A stretch of 64,000 bases of DNA from Paraliobacillus zengyii (GTDB taxonomy: Bacteria; Bacillota; Bacilli; Bacillales; Amphibacillaceae), in NCBI RefSeq assembly GCF_003268595.1, contig NZ_CP029797.1:1509501-1573500 (forward strand), read 5' to 3'. The translations under genes and the position numbers were made by a program. The notes under the pieces were generated by a model. That model worked only from the letters and a program-made list of their open reading frames with translations, made no database searches and had not been told where the DNA came from. This document shows positions 46,677-56,168 of the stretch, piece by piece. The first letter of the stretch is position 1, and each line of letters opens with the position of its first letter.

Positions 46677-47141
46677 TTATCTCTCTCTTCTATTTTTGAA
46701 ATATGATTGGTTCCAACGACCCAATGAGGAAGGTGTATAATAGGCTGAGCAGGTTTTTTCTTCCACAGGGTAGGGTATTTCTAAAAAACCATATAATACT
46801 TTTTTTGCTTGGGTGAGAGACAACTTTGTTTTCGGATTTCGATAATTTTGATCAATATTACCCAAATGTTCTACTTCTTTGAAATCTTGTTTATTTGGAG
46901 GAATGTGGAAATAATAGCTTCCTACCTTTACTAGTAGAGTAGAATGTTGACGACTTAATTTGGGGCGGTCTGAAAAATGAAGACCGATTTTTTCTGCGTT
47001 TTTATTTTCCAATAACTTTGTAATTGTTTTCTTTTTCAAGTTATATAAGTCACTAGGATTTAAAGCTGTTTTTGCGTGGCGATTGATAATGAATAGAGCT
47101 TTAGCAATTTCTTCAATATTCGTAGACTTCTCTTTCTTCAC
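46677..47141 (-). CDS. ykyB: YkyB family protein
   Basis: The 154-residue soluble protein has the YkyB segments ALFIINRHAKTALNPSDLYN (about 15-34), KIGLHFSDRPKLSRQHSTLL, VKVGSYYFHIPPNKQDFKEV and IDQNYRNPKTKLSLTQAKKV. Function unknown. In B. subtilis ykyB also lies near patA and the yku genes, so position supports the call. GAAAGGAGGT precedes the ATG. Confidence 0.88.
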   Translation of the reverse strand: MKKEKSTNIEEIAKALFIINRHAKTALNPSDLYNLKKKTITKLLENKNAEKIGLHFSDRPKLSRQHSTLLVKVGSYYFHIPPNKQDFKEVEHLGNIDQNYRNPKTKLSLTQAKKVLYGFLEIPYPVEEKTCSAYYTPSSLGRWNQSYFKNRRER

Positions 47142-47381
47142 TACTGTACCTCCTTTCTATGTCTACTTTGTTTAGTAGATTCCTATTTGTCAACTATTTT
47201 AACATTTTCTTAACAAAAAAACTATATCTACTAATCAAAATAATTTTTATTTTAGTTACTGAATGAGTAGGCAGTATGAAATCAATTGGTCTCCTTATTT
47301 TATTTATGGTAAACTGTACTTGTATGTTAATTTTTAACGTGAACATATTCTTTCAACTGCTCGTTAAAGGGAGTGGATAAA

Positions 47382-47852
47382 ATGAATACTGTTAAACAAC
47401 TACCGTTATTAGATATTACTGCTGAGTCTTTGATGATCTCATCAGAAAAAGTAGCACACGTACAATTGAATAATCCATTAGAACATGCGTTATTAATATT
47501 AGTTAAATCAGGATATTCCGCTGTACCAGTTTTAGATACCTCTTACAAGTTTAAAGGAACAATTGGAAAAAACCTCATTTTAAATCATATTCTAGGTTTA
47601 GAGCGTTTTGAAATGGAAAGATTATCTGAAGTTGAAGTACAAGAAGTGATGAATCAAGAAATTCCATGTGTAAAAAAACAAGATAATTTTTTAAATTGTT
47701 TAAAAGCTGTAATCGATCATCCTTTTGTTTGTGTAGTAGACGAAGAGGGGTTTTTTGACGGTATCTTAACTAGAAGAGCGATATTGAAGCAGTTGAATAA
47801 GTACATTCACGTGAACAAACCGCTATTTACAAAAGTAATAGACGATAAGTAA
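47382..47852 (+). CDS. darB: CBS-domain c-di-AMP receptor DarB (YkuL)
   Basis: The 156-residue protein carries two CBS motifs: VAHVQLNNPLEHALLILVKS with YSAVPVLDTSYKFKGTIGKN, and VKKQDNFLNCLKAVIDHPFV with VVDEEGFFDGILTRR. In B. subtilis YkuL/DarB binds c-di-AMP and, when free, activates the (p)ppGpp synthetase Rel and pyruvate carboxylase. ATG 47382 follows AAAGGGAGTGG; GTG 47373 is too near. Its neighbours match the B. subtilis order. Confidence 0.85.
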   Translation: MNTVKQLPLLDITAESLMISSEKVAHVQLNNPLEHALLILVKSGYSAVPVLDTSYKFKGTIGKNLILNHILGLERFEMERLSEVEVQEVMNQEIPCVKKQDNFLNCLKAVIDHPFVCVVDEEGFFDGILTRRAILKQLNKYIHVNKPLFTKVIDDK

Positions 47853-47972
47853 TAAAGTAGTTTACAGAGAAATCATTGTAGTTGACCTGTATTCGAACTT
47901 GAAATGATTAATACTTGTCAGCTACATATGCTATCTGATAAAGTAAAGAAAAATTATGTTGGAGGTAGAAAA

Positions 47973-48695
47973 ATGAAGAAGATGGATGCAAATGAAATAA
48001 TTTCATTTATTTCGAATAGTAAAAAGGCAACACCAGTTAAAGTTTATGTGAAAGGTACAAAATTAAACAAAATTGAGTTTTCAAATGAAATTCAAGCGTT
48101 TGTACAAGACGAAACAGGTGTTTTGTTTGGGGAATGGAAAGTAATTAAAGAAGCTTTGCATACATATAAAGATCAAATCGTTGACTATGTAATAGAAAAT
48201 GATCGAAGAAATTCAGCTATTCCACTGTTAGATTTAAAAGGCATTAACGCACGTATTGAGCCAGGAGCTATCATTCGTGATCAGGTTGAAATTGGTGACG
48301 GTGCCGTTATCATGATGGGTGCTAGTATTAATATTGGTTCTGTTATTGGAGAAGGAACAATGATTGACATGAATGCTACCTTAGGTGGCCGCGCAACTGT
48401 AGGAAAGAATTGCCACATCGGTGCTGGAGCTGTCTTAGCTGGTGTTATTGAACCACCATCAGCGAAACCTGTTGTAGTGGAGGATGGCGTTTTAATTGGT
48501 GCAAATGCAGTTGTTCTTGAAGGTGTAACAATTGGAGAAGGCGCGGTTGTTGCAGCAGGAGCTATTGTAGTATCTGATGTTGAACCGAATACAGTAGTAG
48601 CTGGAACCCCTGCTAAAATGATTAAAAAGATTGATGATAAAACGAAATCTAAAACAGAAATTATGCAAGCACTTCGTAAATTAGACGAAGAATAA
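47973..48695 (+). CDS. dapH: Tetrahydrodipicolinate N-acetyltransferase
   Basis: The 240-residue enzyme has an alpha-helical N-terminal domain and a left-handed beta-helix with hexapeptide repeats ([59 protein letters not shown]). It acetylates tetrahydrodipicolinate in the acetylase route to DAP. ATG 47973 follows GGAGG by 8 bases. A terminator-like hairpin separates it from the deacetylase gene. Confidence 0.95.
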   Translation: MKKMDANEIISFISNSKKATPVKVYVKGTKLNKIEFSNEIQAFVQDETGVLFGEWKVIKEALHTYKDQIVDYVIENDRRNSAIPLLDLKGINARIEPGAIIRDQVEIGDGAVIMMGASINIGSVIGEGTMIDMNATLGGRATVGKNCHIGAGAVLAGVIEPPSAKPVVVEDGVLIGANAVVLEGVTIGEGAVVAAGAIVVSDVEPNTVVAGTPAKMIKKIDDKTKSKTEIMQALRKLDEE

Positions 48696-48704
48696 ACGAC
48701 TAGT

Positions 48705-48739
48705 AAAAAGTAGGTGAGTATACTCTCCTACTTTTTTTT
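48705..48739 (+). terminator. Hairpin between dapH and the deacetylase gene
   Basis: AAAAAGTAGG.GAG pairs with CTC.CCTACTTTTT around TATA, followed by T residues. It should end or reduce transcription coming from dapH. Confidence 0.8.
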
Positions 48740-48776
48740 ACATCATTTAGTAATAGAAGAACGAGGGGTGAACGTA

Positions 48777-49892
48777 ATGGAACGTGAAAAATTACGAAAT
48801 ATTAGAAGGGAATTACATCAAATTCCTGAATTAGGTTTTCAAGAATTTAAAACACAGTCTTATTTGCTAGAAAAGATAAAATCATTACCGCAAGATTCTT
48901 TGATAATAGAAACTTGGAAAACAGGAATACTAGTTAAAGTAAAAGGAACGAAATCCGTTAAAACAATCGCATATCGAACAGACATAGACGGTTTACCGAT
49001 TAAGGAAGAAACTGGATTATCATTTTCATCTCACCATGAGGGGAAGATGCATGCGTGCGGCCATGATTTGCATATGACGATTGCATTTGGTGTTTTAACG
49101 GAATTAGTAAATAAACCTCCCGAAAATGACATTGTGCTAATTTTTCAACCTGCAGAAGAGGGACCAGGTGGCGCGCTACCAATGCTTGAATCAGAAATTT
49201 TTCAGTCTTTCTATCCAGATATTATAACCGCATTACATATTGCGCCAGAATTACCTGTAGGGACAGTTTCTACTCGATCAGGACTTTTATTTGCAAACAC
49301 GAGTGAACTGTTTATTGACTTTAAAGGTAAGGGAGGACATGCAGCATATCCACATTTAACAAATGACATGGTGGTTGCTGCTAGTAATTTTGTTTCACAA
49401 TTACAGCAAATAGTAGCAAGGAGATTAGATCCTTTAGAAAGTGCTGTTGTTACAGTTGGAAAAATAACGAGTGGTACGGTACAGAATGTTATTGCTGAAA
49501 ATGCTAGATTAGAAGGTACAATTCGAACAGCCAATGCTAGTATAATTGCAGAGATTAAGCAAGCAATTGAAGAAATGGCAAAAGGTTTTGAACGAAGCCA
49601 TCATTGTGAAATTTCGATAGATTATGGATCTAATTATTATCAAGTTTATAATACGGAAAGATATGTTGATAAATTCAAACAAATAATTTCCGATACTTCG
49701 GCAATTTGGAAGGAAGCTAATCCTGCTATGACAGGAGAAGACTTTGGTTACTTCTTACGTGATATTCCAGGATTTATGTTTTGGTTAGGTGTTAGCTCAC
49801 CTTTTGGGTTGCATCATAGTAAACTAAATCCAAATGAAGATGCACTAGTAACTGGAATAGAAGTAGTTGAAGCTACTTTACGTCAACTATAA
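48777..49892 (+). CDS. dapL: N-acetyldiaminopimelate deacetylase (YkuR)
   Basis: The 371-residue M20-family amidohydrolase has metal-site segments [13 protein letters not shown] (about 84-96), [11 protein letters not shown] (about 122-132) and the late histidine in [15 protein letters not shown]. It removes the acetyl group from N-acetyl-LL-DAP, completing the DapH-PatA-YkuR route. ATG 48777 follows GAGGGGTG. The family has about 374 residues. Confidence 0.92.
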   Translation: MEREKLRNIRRELHQIPELGFQEFKTQSYLLEKIKSLPQDSLIIETWKTGILVKVKGTKSVKTIAYRTDIDGLPIKEETGLSFSSHHEGKMHACGHDLHMTIAFGVLTELVNKPPENDIVLIFQPAEEGPGGALPMLESEIFQSFYPDIITALHIAPELPVGTVSTRSGLLFANTSELFIDFKGKGGHAAYPHLTNDMVVAASNFVSQLQQIVARRLDPLESAVVTVGKITSGTVQNVIAENARLEGTIRTANASIIAEIKQAIEEMAKGFERSHHCEISIDYGSNYYQVYNTERYVDKFKQIISDTSAIWKEANPAMTGEDFGYFLRDIPGFMFWLGVSSPFGLHHSKLNPNEDALVTGIEVVEATLRQL

Positions 49893-49965
49893 TCCTCTTT
49901 TTTTGTATAAATAGCTGTTCTTTCGCACAAACTACCTTTTGAAAACAGAATTGGAGGCAGATAGT

Positions 49966-50208
49966 GTGAAACGTGTAGGTGTTGAAGGTACATTATCAGA
50001 TGTAAAAGGGGCTTTGCAAGATAAAGGCTATGAGGTTATTGAATTAAAGCAAGAGGAAGACTTAGGGGATTGTGGGTGTTGTGTTATATCAGGCCAAGAT
50101 AAAGATGTAATGGGAATGGCAACAACGAATTATACGGGTTCTGTAATTAATGCCCACGGTATGAACGCTGAGGAGATTTGTCAGCAAGTTGATGAGAAAA
50201 TGACATAA
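49966..50208 (+). CDS. ykuS: UPF0180 protein YkuS
   Basis: The 80-residue protein begins VKRVGVEGTLSDVKGALQDK and has a CGCC motif (LGDCGCCVISGQDKDVMGMA) followed by TGSVINAHGMNAEEIC, the UPF0180 pattern. It starts at GTG 49966 after TTGGAGG. Function unknown; in Bacillaceae it always sits between the deacetylase and mscS-like genes. Confidence 0.88.
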   Translation: MKRVGVEGTLSDVKGALQDKGYEVIELKQEEDLGDCGCCVISGQDKDVMGMATTNYTGSVINAHGMNAEEICQQVDEKMT

Positions 50209-50210
50209 TA

Positions 50211-50250
50211 GAAAAAAGCGGGTGCCAAATAATGGCTTACCCGCTTTTCG
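50211..50250. terminator. Bidirectional terminator between ykuS and ykuT
   Basis: AAAAGCGGGT.GCC pairs with GGC..ACCCGCTTTT, T-rich on both sides, between convergent genes. Confidence 0.85.
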
Positions 50251-51093
50251 TTATTTACTTGAATCTTTTGTAATATTAACTTGATGTGGAAATGGAATTT
50301 CGATATCAGCTTTATCAAACTCTTCCTTAATGCGTTTTCTGATATCTCTCTCTGCAGCAAATTGCTCCATATTTTCAGTTCTACCTAAGAGACGTAAAAC
50401 AACATCAGATGAACCGAAGCTTTGAACTCCTAGTACGTCTGGACCTTCAACAAAACGTGCGTCCTGTTGAAACTCATCACAAATACTTTGAAGAACACTC
50501 ATCGCATGGTCAATATTGTCATCGTAACTTATGCCAATATCAACTAAGGCTCGCATGGTGCCACGAGAATGATTACTAATTCCCTCTAATTGTCTGTTTG
50601 GAATAAAGTTTAACGTACCATCAAAACTTCTAATTTTAGTTGTACGTAAGCCTACCTCTTCAACAATACCACTGTATCCTGCTGTCGATACATATTCGTC
50701 TACTTCAATTTGCTTTTCTAGTAAAATAAAAAAACCAGTTACAATATCACTTACGAGACCCTGAGCACCAAAACCAATTGCAAGGCCAATTATACCTGCA
50801 CCCGCAATTAATGGAGCTAGATCAAGACCAAATATACCGAATAACATTGCAATGAATACAAATAGTAAAATGTATGTATAAACATTTTGTATAAGCTTTT
50901 CTAATGTTTTAGTTCGAGCTGGTGATATATTCTCTCTCTTACCTGCTTTTTCTAGGGTGCTAGCAATAACCTTTCGACCTATTGGTGCGGCAATTGCAAA
51001 AGCAATGAATAAAAATAGGATTTTTAATGCACTAGCAATTAGTGGATAGGTAGTATTAAATGCACTGAAATCAATGCCAAACATGTTCATCAT
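50251..51093 (-). CDS. ykuT: Small-conductance mechanosensitive channel (MscS family, YkuT)
   Basis: The 280-residue protein has three membrane helices. The pore helix (LDLAPLIAGAGIIGLAIGFG then AQGLVSDIVTGFFILLE, about 89-125) carries the glycine-alanine packing seen in MscS TM3, followed by the beta domain (GIVEEVGLRTTKIRSFDG; IPNRQLEGISNHSRG). It opens under membrane tension during hypo-osmotic shock. AAAGGAG precedes the ATG. Confidence 0.92.
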   Translation of the reverse strand: MMNMFGIDFSAFNTTYPLIASALKILFLFIAFAIAAPIGRKVIASTLEKAGKRENISPARTKTLEKLIQNVYTYILLFVFIAMLFGIFGLDLAPLIAGAGIIGLAIGFGAQGLVSDIVTGFFILLEKQIEVDEYVSTAGYSGIVEEVGLRTTKIRSFDGTLNFIPNRQLEGISNHSRGTMRALVDIGISYDDNIDHAMSVLQSICDEFQQDARFVEGPDVLGVQSFGSSDVVLRLLGRTENMEQFAAERDIRKRIKEEFDKADIEIPFPHQVNITKDSSK

Positions 51094-51246
51094 GAATTCT
51101 CCTTTCTTATTTAACTATTACAGAATAAAGAAATATACAGTAATAATCAAATAATACCCTTTTTCGACAAAATTTAAGCATAGCAATTTGTATTTTTGTT
51201 AAAGCTGTTACTAGACTAGGATGATAATTTTAAATTTTCATTATTA

Positions 51247-51275
51247 TTGACTAATTTTTTTCTGATCTTTATACT
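51247..51275 (+). promoter_or_regulatory. Promoter of ykuU-ykuV
   Basis: TTGACT (51247-51252) and TATACT (51270-51275) are separated by 17 bases and lie about 50 bases before the peroxiredoxin gene. No clear PerR box was seen. Confidence 0.7.
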
Positions 51276-51326
51276 TAAATAAAGTATGTGAAAATATTAA
51301 CAAAATATATAGTTGGAGGGATTAGT

Positions 51327-51869
51327 ATGGCTGAACGTATGGTTGCAAAACAGGCTCCTCGTTTTGAAATGGAAGCAGTACTGGCAAATAAAGAATTTAA
51401 AAAGATATCTTTAGAAGCGATTATGAAAGAGGATAAATGGACAGTGTTATTCTTTTATCCAATGGACTTTACACATGTTTGTCCAACAGAAATTACTGCG
51501 TTATCTGACCGTTATGATGAATTTGAAGATTTAGATGCAGAAGTAATTGGCGTATCAACTGATACTGTGCATACACATTTAGCTTGGATTAATACACCAC
51601 GCGATGCTAATGGGCTAGGAGATCTTGCTTATCCATTAGCAGCTGATACGAATCATAAGGTTTCAGGAGAGTACGGTGTATTAGTAGAAGAGGAAGGTGT
51701 AGCACTTCGTGGATTGTTTATTATTAATCCAGAAGGTGAGTTGCAATATCAAGTCGTAAACCATAATAATATAGGGCGGGATGTTGATGAAACATTACGT
51801 GTGCTTCAAGCATTACAAACTGGTGGCTTATGTCCAGCTAATTGGAAGCCAGGTCAAGAGACACTATAA
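51327..51869 (+). CDS. ykuU: 2-Cys peroxiredoxin (YkuU)
   Basis: The 180-residue protein has the peroxidatic cysteine in PMDFTHVCPTEITAL (about 50) and the resolving cysteine in GGLCPANWKPG near the C-terminus, so it is a typical 2-Cys enzyme that reduces hydrogen and organic peroxides. ATG 51327 follows TTGGAGGG. It is followed 47 bases later by the thioredoxin-like ykuV, a possible electron donor. Confidence 0.93.
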   Translation: MAERMVAKQAPRFEMEAVLANKEFKKISLEAIMKEDKWTVLFFYPMDFTHVCPTEITALSDRYDEFEDLDAEVIGVSTDTVHTHLAWINTPRDANGLGDLAYPLAADTNHKVSGEYGVLVEEEGVALRGLFIINPEGELQYQVVNHNNIGRDVDETLRVLQALQTGGLCPANWKPGQETL

Positions 51870-51916
51870 AAAAATTTGTTTTATTAATAATGGGTGCACA
51901 GAAAGGGTTATGTTAA

Positions 51917-52366
51917 ATGAGATTAAGAACACCAATGCCAGAATTAGATGGTGCAACCGAGTGGTTGAATGGAGAATTTAAAAAGGACGATCTTATTGGC
52001 AATAAACCAACGCTGTTTCACTTTTGGTCAGTTAGTTGTGGTTTATGTAAAGAAGCAATGCCAAATGTTAATGAATTTCGTGATGAGTATAAAGACGACC
52101 TTAATGTCGTCGCTGTCCATATACCACGTTCTGAAAAAGATTTAGATTTAGAGCAAATTAAAGAAGTTGCTGCAGAACACGATATTACGCAGCCGATTTT
52201 TGTGGACAATAAACATGTACTAACAGATGCCTTTGAGAATAAATATGTACCAGCATATTATGTTTTCGATGACGAAGGCAACCTCCGCCATTTTCAAGCT
52301 GGTGGTGGGGGAATGAAAATGCTCCGTAAACGTGTGAATCGTGTGTTAGGAACGACAGAGAAATAG
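51917..52366 (+). CDS. ykuV: Thioredoxin-like thiol-disulfide oxidoreductase (YkuV)
   Basis: The 149-residue thioredoxin-fold protein has the active site SVSCGLCKEAMP (C-G-L-C, about 37-40) and the cis-proline region KYVPAYYVFDDEG. It lacks a signal peptide, so it acts in the cytoplasm. It shares a transcript with ykuU, and a terminator follows. Confidence 0.9.
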   Translation: MRLRTPMPELDGATEWLNGEFKKDDLIGNKPTLFHFWSVSCGLCKEAMPNVNEFRDEYKDDLNVVAVHIPRSEKDLDLEQIKEVAAEHDITQPIFVDNKHVLTDAFENKYVPAYYVFDDEGNLRHFQAGGGGMKMLRKRVNRVLGTTEK

Positions 52367-52377
52367 AAATAGCTGTT

Positions 52378-52420
52378 AAAGGATCCTTTGTGTGAAATAA
52401 TGCATACAAAGGATCTTTTA
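52378..52420 (+). terminator. Terminator after ykuUV
   Basis: AAAGGATCCTTTGT pairs with ACAAAGGATCTTTT around an 13-base loop, ending in T residues. Confidence 0.8.
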
Positions 52421-52560
52421 TTTTCGATTGGAATAAAGCATTTCAGTCTTAAGACTGATTTTTTAGTTTTTTAAAAGAAATAATGCAAAAGGGTGGTAAT
52501 TTATTTCGGAAACCGATATATTTATAATTACGAAAAAAGAAAAAGAGGAGGGAAAATACA

Positions 52561-54312
52561 TTGGAAACGTTTAAAAAGTTACAGCAATATTATATGCCAT
52601 TTAAAAAGTACTTTCTTATGTCTTTATTTTTTGTTGTTATCGTAACAGGAATCACAGTACTTTACCCAATTATATTACAGATAACGATTGATAATGTTGT
52701 TCTTGAGGAACAATATGGTCTTATACCTTATTTAGCGGGTGGATTTATCCTTGTGATGATTATTAAAGGGATAGCAAATTTCATACAACAATACTTAGGA
52801 GATCTATTCGGTGTCTCTTCTGTTTATAGATTGCGAGATGGTTTGTATACAAAGTTACAGCGTCTTTCATTTACTTATTATGACAATGCACGAACAGGTG
52901 ACTTAATGTCACGCCTCACAATGGATGTAGAAGGTTTTAAATTCTTCCTTGCTGCTGGATTAAAGGAACTAATCCGCATTATATTGTTAATTGTAATTAG
53001 TTTATCTGTTATGTTTTACTATTCGATTCCATTAGCACTTGTAACAATGGCGGCCATGCCATTCTTGGCTGTGGTTGTATATAAATTTGATAAGAAGGTA
53101 CACCCAGCTTTTCGTGCCATCCGTAAATCATTAGGTCGTTTAAATACGCGTATTCAGGAAAACGTGAGTGGAATTAATACAGTTAAATCTCTATCAAAAG
53201 AGGATTTTGAAATAGAACGATTTACTGTCAATAACCAGGAATACAGAGCAAAGAATATTAAAACATCAAATATTTGGGCTAAATATTTCCCGTTCATGGA
53301 GTTAATTGGTAACATTTGTATGGTTGCCTTACTGATTTTCGGAGGATATTTAGTGATTGATGGTAACCTTTCAATAGGTAAACTAATCGCTTTCTTTAGC
53401 CTAGTAAACTACATTTTAGGACCATTAATGCAATTAGGCTTTATCGTTAACCAATTTTCTCAAGCAAAAGCATCAGGAGAAAGGTTGTTAGAAATATTGG
53501 AAGCTGAAGAGGATGTGCAAGAAAAAGATCATGCACTTATTCCAGATACAATAAAAGGTCATGTGACGTTTGAAAATGTCACATTTAAATATGTGGAAGG
53601 TGATGAAGTAGCACTGAAAAATATCTCATTTGATGCACCACCTGGAAAAGTGATTGGACTTATCGGTGCAACAGGTTCTGGAAAAACGAGTATCACCCAA
53701 TTAATGACACGTTTTTACGAACCACAAGCAGGTAACGTCTTAATTGATAATAAACCTTCAAGCGACTATAATATCAAGTCATTACGCAAACATATTGGAT
53801 TTGTCTTACAAGAGTCGTTCTTATTCTCTACATCGATTAGAGATAACATAGCATACGGTAATCCAACAGCAAGTATAGATGATATTATTGCAGCGGCTAA
53901 ACGTGCGCAGGCACATTCATTTATAATGGAAATGCCCAATGGTTATGAAACGATGCTTGGAGAAAGAGGGATGGGGTTATCTGGTGGTCAGAAACAGCGT
54001 ATTGCAATAGCTAGGGCGATTTTAATTGATCCAAGTATTCTTATTTTGGATGATGCAACGTCTGCTGTAGATATGGAAACTGAATTTAGGATTCAAAAAG
54101 CGCTAAACGAAGTTATGAAAGGTAGAACAACATTCATTATTGCCCACAGGATATCTTCATTGAAACATGCAGATGAAATTCTTGTTTTAGAAAATGGCGA
54201 AATTGTTGAACGAGGAACACATGACCAGTTATTAGATAATGCTGGACCATACCAACGAATATATGACATTCAATATCAAGATAAACAAGCGATTATGAAT
54301 ACAGTTAAATAA
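52561..54312 (+). CDS. ABC exporter half-transporter (YknU-like)
   Basis: The 583-residue protein has an N-terminal six-helix exporter domain and a C-terminal ATPase: Walker A GATGSGKTS (about 377-385), Q-loop FVLQESFLF, signature [14 protein letters not shown] and Walker B ILILDDATSAVD. TTG 52561 follows GGAGGG. Its partner begins 15 bases downstream, as in B. subtilis yknUV; the two likely form a heterodimer. Here the Walker B is followed by DDATSA, with Asp in place of the catalytic Glu, which is typical of the degenerate half of such pairs. Cargo unknown. Confidence 0.9.
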   Translation: METFKKLQQYYMPFKKYFLMSLFFVVIVTGITVLYPIILQITIDNVVLEEQYGLIPYLAGGFILVMIIKGIANFIQQYLGDLFGVSSVYRLRDGLYTKLQRLSFTYYDNARTGDLMSRLTMDVEGFKFFLAAGLKELIRIILLIVISLSVMFYYSIPLALVTMAAMPFLAVVVYKFDKKVHPAFRAIRKSLGRLNTRIQENVSGINTVKSLSKEDFEIERFTVNNQEYRAKNIKTSNIWAKYFPFMELIGNICMVALLIFGGYLVIDGNLSIGKLIAFFSLVNYILGPLMQLGFIVNQFSQAKASGERLLEILEAEEDVQEKDHALIPDTIKGHVTFENVTFKYVEGDEVALKNISFDAPPGKVIGLIGATGSGKTSITQLMTRFYEPQAGNVLIDNKPSSDYNIKSLRKHIGFVLQESFLFSTSIRDNIAYGNPTASIDDIIAAAKRAQAHSFIMEMPNGYETMLGERGMGLSGGQKQRIAIARAILIDPSILILDDATSAVDMETEFRIQKALNEVMKGRTTFIIAHRISSLKHADEILVLENGEIVERGTHDQLLDNAGPYQRIYDIQYQDKQAIMNTVK

Positions 54313-54327
54313 AAAGGGGGGATAACT

Positions 54328-56157
54328 TTGGCAAAACAAGAAAAAGTAAAACAACAAAGTCCACATTTAAAGCGGTTCTATTATCCACTTGATCAAGCTG
54401 TGGAAAAACCGTTTAATTGGAAACAAATGACACGATTATTATTCTATATAAAACCGTATACGAAATCGTTACTACCAGGTGCTATTATAGCAATGTTTAT
54501 CACGACAATGATTCGTCTAGCAGTCCCAATATTAATAGGTAAAGTAGTAATTGATGTAGCGATAGCTAATCAAGATCCAACACTGTTAACCTATTTAGTT
54601 ATTCTAATCTCGATTTTGTATGTGATTAGTTATATTGGAAACCATTTTAGAATTAAATGGGTCAATGTATTAGGACAAAACGTTATTCATGATCTCCGTA
54701 AACAATTGTTTTCACACGTACAACGTTTATCTCATAACTTTTTTGATAAACGTTCAGCTGGATCGATTTTGGTTCGCATCCTAAATGATGTAAATTCATT
54801 ACAAGAACTGTTTACCAACGGAATAATTAACTTATTGATGGATGTCTTTATGTTAGTAGGTATAATCGTGATTTTATTTGTATTAAGCCCGCAGCTTACA
54901 TTAGCTGTCTTAGTCATCTTGCCAATCATGTTCTATATCTCTACTAAATTAAGAAGAAATATCCGTAAGTCATGGCAAGAGGTGCGTATACAGAAGTCCC
55001 GTTTAAATTCACATTTAAATGAAAGTATGCAAGGTATACGTATTACACAATCCTTTTCACAAGAAAAGGAAAACACAGAGTACTTTAATGGTGTGAATGA
55101 AGATAATTATGAAGTTGAACGAATCGCGATGAAAAAGAGTGCTTATTTTGGCCCTTTTGTAGAGATGAGTAATGCAATTGGAACTGTTATTTTAATTTCA
55201 TTTGGTGCACATTTAATTATTACTGGTACGATTGAGATTGGTGACTTTGTATCCTTCGCCATTTTCTTAGGTATGTTTTGGGAACCAATTTCTCGTCTTG
55301 GTCAAATATATAATCAATTATTAGTTGCGATGGCATCATCTGAACGTATTTTTGAGTTTTTAGATGAACAGCCTAATGTCTTTGAAAAACCAGACGCAAA
55401 AGAATTTACTGACATGAAAGGGCATATTGAATTTGATCATGTTGAATTCTCTTATGATGATGATCGGGTTGCATTACATGAAATTTCATTAGAAATGAAA
55501 GTCGGTCAAACAGTAGCACTTGTAGGGCATACTGGTTCTGGTAAATCAACCATTGCAAACTTGATTAGTCGTTTTTATGATCCAACAAAAGGTATAGTTA
55601 AAATAGATGGAAATGACTTAAAAGATATGAAAGTTGGTAATTTACGAGATAATATTAGTGTTGTTTTACAAGATACATTTATTTTTTCTGGTTCTATTAT
55701 GGAAAACATACGTTTTGGAAGACCAAATGCGACAGATGAAGAAGTGATCGATGCCGCAAAAGTGGTAGGAGCCAATGATTTTATTTTAGGTTTATCAGAA
55801 GGATATCAAACTGAAGTAGAAGAGAGAGGGAACATTCTATCTGCAGGTGAGAGACAATTGCTATCGTTTGCTAGAGCCTTATTAGCTAATCCACGAATAT
55901 TGATTTTAGATGAAGCAACAGCAAGTATTGACACAGAAACAGAAGTGCGTATCCAACATGCGCTTAAGAAGTTATTACATGGGCGTACCGCTATTATGAT
56001 CGCCCACCGTTTGTCAACAATTCGAGAAGCGGATAATATTATTGTGTTAGAAAACGGAAGGATTTTAGAACAAGGTAATCATTCCGAATTAATGCAAAAA
56101 CAAGGTGAATATTTTGGTTTAGTTAAATCACAATTTGAAATGTTAGACGCATTATAA
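54328..56157 (+). CDS. ABC exporter half-transporter (YknV-like)
   Basis: The 609-residue partner has the exporter membrane domain and an ATPase with Walker A GHTGSGKST (about 399-407), Q-loop VVLQDTFIF, a modified signature LSAGERQLLSFARA and Walker B ILILDEATASID with the catalytic Glu intact. One canonical and one degenerate ATP site would result when paired with the upstream subunit. TTG 54328 follows AAGGGGGG. The IS1182-type element begins 12 bases after its stop. Confidence 0.9.
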   Translation: MAKQEKVKQQSPHLKRFYYPLDQAVEKPFNWKQMTRLLFYIKPYTKSLLPGAIIAMFITTMIRLAVPILIGKVVIDVAIANQDPTLLTYLVILISILYVISYIGNHFRIKWVNVLGQNVIHDLRKQLFSHVQRLSHNFFDKRSAGSILVRILNDVNSLQELFTNGIINLLMDVFMLVGIIVILFVLSPQLTLAVLVILPIMFYISTKLRRNIRKSWQEVRIQKSRLNSHLNESMQGIRITQSFSQEKENTEYFNGVNEDNYEVERIAMKKSAYFGPFVEMSNAIGTVILISFGAHLIITGTIEIGDFVSFAIFLGMFWEPISRLGQIYNQLLVAMASSERIFEFLDEQPNVFEKPDAKEFTDMKGHIEFDHVEFSYDDDRVALHEISLEMKVGQTVALVGHTGSGKSTIANLISRFYDPTKGIVKIDGNDLKDMKVGNLRDNISVVLQDTFIFSGSIMENIRFGRPNATDEEVIDAAKVVGANDFILGLSEGYQTEVEERGNILSAGERQLLSFARALLANPRILILDEATASIDTETEVRIQHALKKLLHGRTAIMIAHRLSTIREADNIIVLENGRILEQGNHSELMQKQGEYFGLVKSQFEMLDAL

Positions 56158-56168
56158 AATCTATAAAT

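Noticed and set aside
51094..51326. PerR box before ykuU
   Set aside because: AT-rich words similar to TTATAAT occur, but no 15-mer keeps the inverted symmetry of a PerR site.
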